Program-made: the position numbers and the translations under genes
Part shown: in pieces, positions 25,862-32,123 of the stretch
How the letters are laid out: each line of letters opens with the position of its first letter
How positions within the stretch are numbered: the first letter of the stretch is position 1
Notes under the pieces: generated by a model
Databases searched by the model: none
The model's input: only the letters and a program-made list of their open reading frames with translations
Told to the model about the DNA's origin: nothing
Assembly (NCBI GenBank): GCA_002026005.1
Contig: MWOX01000132.1
Coordinates: 1-32,123, forward strand
Reading direction: 5' to 3'
Length of the DNA stretch: 32,123 bases
DNA from: Prochlorococcus sp. HOT208_60m_808M21
GTDB taxonomy: Bacteria > Cyanobacteriota > Cyanobacteriia > PCC-6307 > Cyanobiaceae

Positions 25862-25891
25862 AAAAAAAAATCACCACAAACGTGGTGATTT
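25862..25891 (-). terminator. Intrinsic terminator of psaAB
   Basis: An 8-bp perfect stem, ATCACCAC (25870-25877) and GTGGTGAT (25882-25889), with loop AAAC, is followed on the minus strand by an uninterrupted T-run (A run at 25862-25869 on the plus strand). It lies 21 bases after the psaB stop. It is a textbook Rho-independent terminator and separates psaAB from the glycosyltransferase gene. Confidence 0.93.
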
Positions 25892-25909
25892 AAATTATTT
25901 AAGGGAAAT

Positions 25910-28138
25910 TTAACCAAACTTACCTGAAGTGGATGCAATAACAAATGCCCCAAATGTAAGTATGTTTCCAATCGTGAAATGTGCTAGTCCAACTAATCTA
26001 GCTTGAACAATTGAAAGCGCAACTGGCTTATCTCTCCAGCCAACAAGGTTAGCAATTGGAGTACGCTGATGTGCCCAAACTAACGTTTCAATTAATTCTT
26101 GCCAGTAACCACGCCATGATATTAAGAACATGAAACCAGTAGCCCAAACTAAGTGACCGAAGAGGAACATCCAAGCCCAAGGAGATAGGGAATTTACTCC
26201 AAATGGATTATATCCATTAATAAGTTGCGCAGAGTTTAACCAGAGATAATCTCTGAACCAACCCATTAGATAAGTTCCTGATTCGTTAAATTGTGCTACG
26301 TTACCCTGCCAAATTGCTAGGTGTTTCCAATGCCAGTAGAAAGTTACCCATGCTAGTAAATTTAATGCCCAGAACATAGCTAAGTACATAGCGTCCCAAG
26401 ATGAACTATCACAAGTACCTCCACGTCCAGGCCCATCGCAGGGGAATGCGTAACCTAAATCTTTCTTATCAGGAATTAATTTTGTTCCTCTAGCATCTAG
26501 TGCTCCTTTGATAAGTATTAAAGCCGTTGTATGAAGACCTAAAGCGATAGCATGGTGAACTAAGAAATCTGCAGGACCGATAGGTAAGAAAGCACTTAAT
26601 GCATCTTGTCTATTGATCAAATCCATCCAGTAGTGATTACCTGGCAATGAATTAGCAGCGAGACTTGCTGAACTTGTTGGATCAGATAATAAAGCATTAA
26701 AGCCGTACATCATTTTACCTTGAGCAGCTTGAACAAATTGAGCAAATACTGGCTCAATTAGAATTTGCTTTTCAGGATTACCAAAAGCTACAACAACGTC
26801 GTTGTGAACATAAATTCCTAGAGTATGGAATCCAAGCAGCATTGTTACCCAACTAAGATGGCTTATCAAAGCTTCCTTTGTTCCAAGAACTCTTGCCAAT
26901 ACATTATCTTTATTTAATTCTGGATCATAATCTCTTACAAAGAAAATAGCTCCGTGTGCAAATGCACCAACCATCAAGAACATTGCTATGTACTGATGAT
27001 GACTATATAAAGCAGATTGTGTAGTGTAATCCCTGGCAATAAAAGCGTAAGAAGGAAGTGCACCCATGTGTTGAGCTACAAGAGAAGTTGCTACACCAAG
27101 GGATGCTAATGCTAATCCAAGTTGAAAATGTAATGAATTATTTACAGTTTCATATATTCCATCGTGGTTAATTCCAAAACTACCTTTATGAGGATCATTA
27201 GGGTGTCTTGTATTATGGGCTTCTGTAATTTCTTTGAGGCTATGACCAATACCAAAAGTATTTCTATACATATGGCCAGCTATTACAAAAACTGTTCCAA
27301 TCGCAATATGGTGATGAGCAATATCTGTAAGCCATAATGCTTCACTTTGAGGATGAAGACCACCTAAGAAAGTAAAGATTGCTGTTCCAGCGCCTTCAGC
27401 TGTTCCAAATACTTGATCTAAAGAATCAGGATTTTGGGCATAAGCTCCCCAATTTAAAGTAAAGAAAGGAGCTAATCCTGCAGGGTGAGGCAGCACTGTT
27501 AACCAGTTATCCCAACCTACATGCTGACCTCTTGATTCAGGTATAGCAACATGAACCAAATGTCCTGTCCAAGCGATACTGCTAAAACCAAATAAAACAG
27601 CTAAATGATGATTTAATCTTGACTCTGCATTTTTAAACCAAGCTAAAGAAGGTCTGAATTTTGGCTGTAAGTGTAACCAACCAGCAAATAGAGTCCAACA
27701 AGCCAAAATACTCATGAATATTGAAGCTTGGAAGAGTTGCTCGTTAGTTCTCATTCCAATTGTGTACCACCAATGGTAGAGACCTGAATAAGCGATGTTT
27801 ACTGGACCGCTTGCTCCAGCTTGTGTCATTGCTTCTGTGATGCCAGATCCAAAATGAGGGTCCCAAATAGCATGAGCTATAGGGCGAACATGAGTTGGGT
27901 CTAGTACAAATTGCTCAAAATTACCTTGCCAAGCAATATGAAATAAGTTACCAGCTACCCAGAGAGCGATTATTGCTAGATGTCCAAAATGTGTAGAGAA
28001 TAGCTTCTGATAAAGTTTTTCTTCGGTCATACCGTCATGACTTTCAAAGTCATGAGCGGTAGCTATTCCGTACCATATTCGTCGGGTTGTGGGGTCCTGA
28101 GCTAGACCCTGGTTAAATGATGGAAATTTTGTTGCCAT
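25910..28138 (-). CDS. psaB: Photosystem I P700 apoprotein A2
   Basis: PsaB is one half of the PSI reaction-centre heterodimer, binding P700, chlorophylls, phylloquinone and, with PsaA, the FX cluster. The 742 residues are normal length, with [20 protein letters not shown] carrying the two FX cysteines, many His-rich membrane helices and the C-terminal [22 protein letters not shown]. It is separated from psaA by 27 bases and is certainly co-transcribed with it. Confidence 0.99.
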
Positions 28139-28165
28139 TGAATTAAAAAGGTGAAGTTCAGGTTA

Positions 28166-30469
28166 TTAGCCCAGCCCGAAAAGGCGAGCATGGAAGAAGG
28201 CCCATGTGGTAGCAATACCACCTACAAGAAAGTGTGTAACACCTACTGCACGTCCCTGAGTAATAGATAAAGCTCGAGGTTGAATGGTTGGTGCAACCTT
28301 TAGTTTATTGTGTGCCCAAACAATTGATTCGAACAATTCTTGCCAATATCCTCTTCCGCTGAAGAGGAACATTAAACTGAAAGCCCATATAAAGTGAGCT
28401 CCCAAGAACATCAAACCGTACATGCTTATTGATTGACCATAGCTTGTCAATACTTGAGAAGCTTGAGCCCAGAGGAAATCTCTTAACCAACCATTAATAG
28501 TAATTGAACTTTGTGCAAAATTACCACCAGTAAGTCCCCAAACATCACTCTGCATTTTCCAAGAGAAGTGGAAAATAACTATTGATAAACAGTTATACAT
28601 CCAGAAGAGAGCTAAGAAAACGTGATCCCATGAAGAAACTTGACATGTACCACCTCTTCCAGGTCCATCACAAGGGAATCTAAATCCTAAAGAAGCTTTG
28701 TCAGGAATCAACCTTGAACTTCTTGCATAAAGAACTCCTTTAAGAAGTATCAAAACAGTTACATGGATTTGGAAAGCATGAATATGATGAATCATTAAAT
28801 CAGCTGTCCCTAATGGAATTGGCGCTATAGCTACCTTTCCACCAACTTCTACTAAACTTCCATTAAAGACTTCACTTAAAGCTTTGTGAGGTAAAGCTTC
28901 TGCAGTACCTGCTAAAAGGGAAGTCCCAACAGCAGATGCTTGAATACTCTGTACCCATTGAGCAAAGATTGGCTGAAGTTGGATAGCAGAATCACTAAAC
29001 ATATCTTGAGGTCTACCCAAAGCTCTCATAGTATCGTTGTGAATATAGAGTCCAAAACTATGGAATCCTAACCACATACAAACCCAGTTCAAGTGACTGA
29101 TTAAAGCATCTCTTGCCTTAAGAACTCTGTCTAATACATTATCAATATGTTTTGCTGGATCGTAATCTCTAACCATTGCAATTCCAGCATGCGCTCCTGC
29201 TCCTACTATGAATAATCCACCTATCCACATGTGATGGGTAAATAATCCAAGAACTGTCATATAGTCAGTAGCTATATAAGGATATGGAGGCATCGCATAC
29301 ATGTGATGAGATACAAGTATGCTTATTGATCCAAGCATGGCTAGGTTTACTGATAGCTGAGCATGTCTACTTTCTGCCATGAACTCAAAAAGACCTTGAT
29401 GACCTTTAGGCGCAGGGAATAATATTGGGTCTCCTTGTTGTGAATCTAATATTTCTTTCATACTATGACCAATACCGTAGTTGGTTCTGTACATATGACC
29501 ACCTATTATCGCTATTACACCAAAAGCTAAATGATGATGTGAAACATCAGTCATCCACAAGCTTCCTGTCACAGGGTTAAGTCCACCTTTGAAAGTAAGG
29601 AAGTCTGAGAAAGCTAACCAATTTAAACTAAAGAAATTACCTGTACCACTTGCTAATCCTGGAAATATCTGACCGATAATTTGAGGATCGCAGAGTTGAT
29701 GCGGCATAGGCATATCTGCAATAGTTGCTATTTCTTTTCCATTAATAACTAAAGGAGAGCCTGCATCAATTGCATCTAAGAGAGCTGCAGTAGGAGCTCC
29801 GATATGAATACAATGACCAGCCCATGCTAAAGATCCTAAACCTACTAAACCAGCTATGTGGTGGTTAAGCATAGACTCAATATCTTGAAACCACTCCATT
29901 TTTGGAGCTGCTTTGTGATAATGAAAAATTCCAGCATGAAGCATAAGTGCCGCCATTACTACAGCACCTATTGCTAAAGCCATAAGTTCACTCTCATTAG
30001 TGATTCCCCATGCTCGCCACATGTGGAATATTCCAGAACTAATTTGAATACCGTTGTAGTTAGCACCAAGGTCAGCATTAAGCATTTCTTGACCAACGAT
30101 TGCCCATACTTGCTGAGCCCCTGGTTTGACATGAGTTGGATCAGCTAACCAACCTGAGTAATTAGAAAATCTTGCTCCATGGAAAAATGCAGCACTCATC
30201 CATATAAAAATGACTGCAAGATGTCCAAAATGAGCTGAAAAGATTTTTCTTGTTGCTTCTTCAGCATCGCCTGTATGCACATCAAAATCATGTGCATCAG
30301 CATGCAAATTCCAGATCCAAGTTGTAGTTTTCGGACCTTTAGATAATTTACTTGACCAGAATCCTGGCTTATCTAATTTGGCAAAATCAATAGGTCTTGG
30401 ATCGGCCTTGACAGGATCTTCCAAAACTTTTTTGTTTTTTTCTCCACTTTCTGGTGGGCTGATGGTCAT
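28166..30469 (-). CDS. psaA: Photosystem I P700 apoprotein A1
   Basis: PsaA is the other half of the PSI core dimer. The 767 residues include [20 protein letters not shown] with the FX cysteines, and the helices of the antenna and reaction-centre domains. It ends [25 protein letters not shown]. Its ATG (30467-30469) is preceded by GAGG about 7 bases upstream, a good ribosome-binding site. The 334-base upstream region holds two inverted repeats that may control this light-responsive operon. Confidence 0.99.
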   Translation of the reverse strand: MTISPPESGEKNKKVLEDPVKADPRPIDFAKLDKPGFWSSKLSKGPKTTTWIWNLHADAHDFDVHTGDAEEATRKIFSAHFGHLAVIFIWMSAAFFHGARFSNYSGWLADPTHVKPGAQQVWAIVGQEMLNADLGANYNGIQISSGIFHMWRAWGITNESELMALAIGAVVMAALMLHAGIFHYHKAAPKMEWFQDIESMLNHHIAGLVGLGSLAWAGHCIHIGAPTAALLDAIDAGSPLVINGKEIATIADMPMPHQLCDPQIIGQIFPGLASGTGNFFSLNWLAFSDFLTFKGGLNPVTGSLWMTDVSHHHLAFGVIAIIGGHMYRTNYGIGHSMKEILDSQQGDPILFPAPKGHQGLFEFMAESRHAQLSVNLAMLGSISILVSHHMYAMPPYPYIATDYMTVLGLFTHHMWIGGLFIVGAGAHAGIAMVRDYDPAKHIDNVLDRVLKARDALISHLNWVCMWLGFHSFGLYIHNDTMRALGRPQDMFSDSAIQLQPIFAQWVQSIQASAVGTSLLAGTAEALPHKALSEVFNGSLVEVGGKVAIAPIPLGTADLMIHHIHAFQIHVTVLILLKGVLYARSSRLIPDKASLGFRFPCDGPGRGGTCQVSSWDHVFLALFWMYNCLSIVIFHFSWKMQSDVWGLTGGNFAQSSITINGWLRDFLWAQASQVLTSYGQSISMYGLMFLGAHFIWAFSLMFLFSGRGYWQELFESIVWAHNKLKVAPTIQPRALSITQGRAVGVTHFLVGGIATTWAFFHARLFGLG

Positions 30470-30512
30470 CTAGCACCTCGAAAATAATTGACATTAAAGC
30501 CGATTGATCAGA

Positions 30513-30545
30513 TCTTGAACCTATTTTTAATAATAATGTTCAAGA
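30513..30545. promoter_or_regulatory. 8-bp inverted repeat framing the putative psaA -10 box
   Basis: TCTTGAAC (30513-30520) and GTTCAAGA (30538-30545) are exact inverted copies with a 17-base spacer. The spacer contains TATTAT on the psaA strand. The placement would suit a dimeric repressor or a leader structure. The psaA assignment of the promoter is inferred. Confidence 0.45.
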
Positions 30546-30618
30546 AAACGAATCCATCGGAACTTTAGATATTCGTTTCAAAAATAATAAGGCAAAGATT
30601 CTTTCGTTATGCATTAAC

Positions 30619-30644
30619 GTAACAAATGTTCTAATGATTGTTAC
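30619..30644. promoter_or_regulatory. 7-bp inverted repeat upstream of psaA
   Basis: GTAACAA (30619-30625) and TTGTTAC (30638-30644) are exact inverted copies with a 12-base spacer, 150-175 bases before the psaA start. On the psaA strand one arm reads TTGTTACGTTAA, which partly matches the (G/T)TTACA half-site of the RpaB-bound HLR1 element but lacks a good second half. A partial inverted repeat CGTTA/TAACG (30605-30619) overlaps it. Confidence 0.4.
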
Positions 30645-30769
30645 TATATGAATATTTTGTTAAATTCTAGTCTATGACTAAATTATGAGTATATTTACTC
30701 AAAATTTATATAAATTTCTTAAATTTTTTTTTATATTTCAAAGAAAATTTTTTAAATCCAGCGACAGGA

Positions 30770-30775
30770 TATAAT
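30770..30775 (+). promoter_or_regulatory. Candidate -10 box for cbiG-cobJ
   Basis: TATAAT lies 28 bases before the TTG start and would give a leader of about 20 bases. No clear -35 is seen. A chance match is possible in this composition. Confidence 0.4.
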
Positions 30776-30803
30776 TTTAAAGTTACTATCAATAGTTTCT
30801 AAT

Positions 30804-32123
30804 TTGAAAGGCATTGCGATAGGTCTATCTAATAATTCAAGAGAAATTTTAAAAAGGCTTAAAAAAACCGAATTTGTCAAAGACATATATATTGCGGGTT
30901 CTTCAAAAGAGGATGGAAAAGAAAATGAACTTATTAAAGTACAAAAACCTAGAGAAATATTACTAAAAAAATGGCCGAAGATAGATTTAATAATTTTTAT
31001 AGGCTCAATTGCTGCATCAATACGCATAATAAATCCATTTTTAACCTCTAAAGATCAAGATCCAGGAGTAATAGTTATAGATAACAAATGTTCCAAGATA
31101 GTTCCATTAATTGGCTTACATCAGTCAAATACGCAAAATATTTCATGTCAAATTGCTAATTTACTTGGTGGCGAAATTATAGAAACTCATAATTCCAATG
31201 ATCAAAGCCTCTTAAATCTTGATGCATTTGGTAATCAATGGGGGTGGAAAAGATCTGGCAAAATAAACGATTGGTCAAAACTAGTAATTAAACATGCTAA
31301 AAACGAAGAAATATTTTGCAAACAATTATCTGGTAATAGCTTATGGAAAACTTCAGAATCAGCTGAGATTATTAATCAAATTGATAAAAAAGAAACTGAA
31401 AAACCAGATTCAACATTTCATGTGAGTATATTCGAAAATCATGGAACAACTTGGCACCCGCCTGTATTATGGATTGGCATTGGATGTGAAAGAAATACAA
31501 GCAAAGATTTAATAGCAAATTCTTTAAATCATCTTTTGGAGTCAGGAAATTTATCGCAGCAATCAATTGCTGGATTTGCAACTATAAATATAAAAAAAAG
31601 ATGAGAAAGGAATTTTAGAACTTTCTGAAGAAAAAAACTTACCTATAAAGTTTTTTAGTAAAAAAGATCTTTCAACAATAATTGTTCCAAATCCATCAAA
31701 TGTCGTGCAAAAAGAAATTGGTACACCTTCTGTAGCAGAAGCCTCTTGCTTACTCGCAGCAGGAGAAGAATCAAAATTATTAGAAGAAAAAAGAATTTTC
31801 AAAAATCAATCTGGGGCAGTAACTATCGCTGTAGCAGAATCAAAAAATCAATATAATCCAACCCATGGTGAGATCCATATTATTGGAAGTGGGCCCGGTG
31901 ATATCTCCTTCCTAACCAATAATGCAAGAAAAGCACTTTCAAGATGTACTGTTTGGATTGGATACAAAATGTATTTAGATTTAATAAAACCCTTAAAAAG
32001 GAATGATCAGGTTTTAATTGAAAGTAAACTTACTAAGGAAAAAGAGAGATGCAGTAAAGCAATTAAACTAGCTGAAGAGGGAATAAAAGTGGCTTTAATT
32101 TCTTCAGGTGAATCTGGATTTTA
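30804..32123 (+). CDS. cobJ: CbiG-CobJ fusion (precorrin-3B C17-methyltransferase), frameshifted and cut by window end
   Basis: CbiG opens the ring lactone of the corrin intermediate, and CobJ/CbiH methylates C17 during ring contraction in (pseudo)cobalamin synthesis. Codons from TTG 30804 give a CbiG N-domain (LIIFIGSIAASIRIINPFL, then GVIVIDNKCSKIVPLIGLHQ) and the CbiG C-domain (WHPPVLWIGIGCERNTS), ending at a stop at 31604. The protein continues in another frame from DEKGILELSEEKNLP through TPSVAEASCLLAAG. The CobJ SAM-binding start GEIHIIGSGPGDISFL follows, and the frame is open to the window end. The break is a run of eight A (31592-31599); seven A restores INIKKDEKG. TTG is the only reasonable start because a stop precedes it without an ATG. 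Confidence 0.88.

Larger units (their letters stand above)
30470..30803. other. psaA-cbiG divergent intergenic region
   Basis: This 334-base AT-rich gap has no convincing gene. A 29-codon basic frame (30685-30774) is judged chance. On the minus strand a TATTAT box (30535-30530) could be the psaA -10, giving a leader of about 54 bases. Two perfect inverted repeats and a cbiG-side TATAAT are listed separately. Confidence 0.6.

Noticed and set aside
30685..30774. 29-codon ORF (MSIFTQNLYKF...) between psaA and cbiG
   Set aside because: Phe/Lys-rich as expected from AT-rich spacer, no ribosome-binding site, and it runs over the cbiG -10 candidate.

Overview
The window looks like a piece of a high-light-adapted Prochlorococcus chromosome. 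It is strongly AT-rich with short spacers. It carries a cyanobacterial photosystem I set (psaA, psaB, psaL, psaI), ferredoxin-type glutamate synthase, an MPBQ methyltransferase close to Synechocystis Sll0418, a cyanobacterial RNase E with the PNPase-binding nonapeptide, and a corrinoid (CbiG-CobJ) gene. The genus is inferred from gene content and composition; no database search was run.

Region 1 (1-3.0 kb) is the least ordinary part. It holds a small DUF3493 membrane protein, a tRNA-Thr(CGT), a truncated GT39-type glycosyltransferase starting just behind the tRNA, a short coding remnant in another frame, and a large radical SAM protein of unknown substrate. This looks like the decayed edge of a tRNA-associated variable segment. 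The first 21 bases of the window are an exact inverted copy of the 3' end of dapL, 3.1 kb away.

Region 2 (2.7-9.3 kb) is core housekeeping: clpS, dapL (lysine/murein precursor), rne overlapping rnhB (RNA turnover), a DUF1997 protein, pheA (phenylalanine) and the MPBQ methyltransferase (plastoquinone/tocopherol). Region 3 (9.3-14.7 kb, minus strand) is the str operon rpsL-rpsG-fusA-tuf-rpsJ, followed on the same strand by a Lon-N-domain protein and the methyltransferase. fusA is broken by one extra A in a homopolymer.

Region 4 (14.9-20.7 kb) has gltB/glsF with a YciI-like partner, and convergent lipA. Region 5 (20.7-23.6 kb) is a small accessory-looking cluster: a serine-resolvase-like gene that has lost key catalytic residues, a 70-residue acidic partner, and a divergent pair of wall-enzyme-like genes (beta-lactamase fold and NlpC/P60) whose start codons are 3 bp apart.

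Region 6 (23.6-30.5 kb) is photosystem I: psaI-psaL and psaA-psaB, separated by a membrane-anchored hypothetical protein and a GT2 glycosyltransferase; psaAB ends in a clear intrinsic terminator. Region 7 (30.5 kb to the end) is the psaA upstream region with two perfect inverted repeats, then a cbiG-cobJ fusion. It is broken by one extra A in a homopolymer and cut by the window edge.

I found no CRISPR array, insertion sequence or rRNA. No clearly new system is present. The best candidates for a second look are the altered resolvase operon, the tRNA-linked remnant region, and the two single-A frameshifts.
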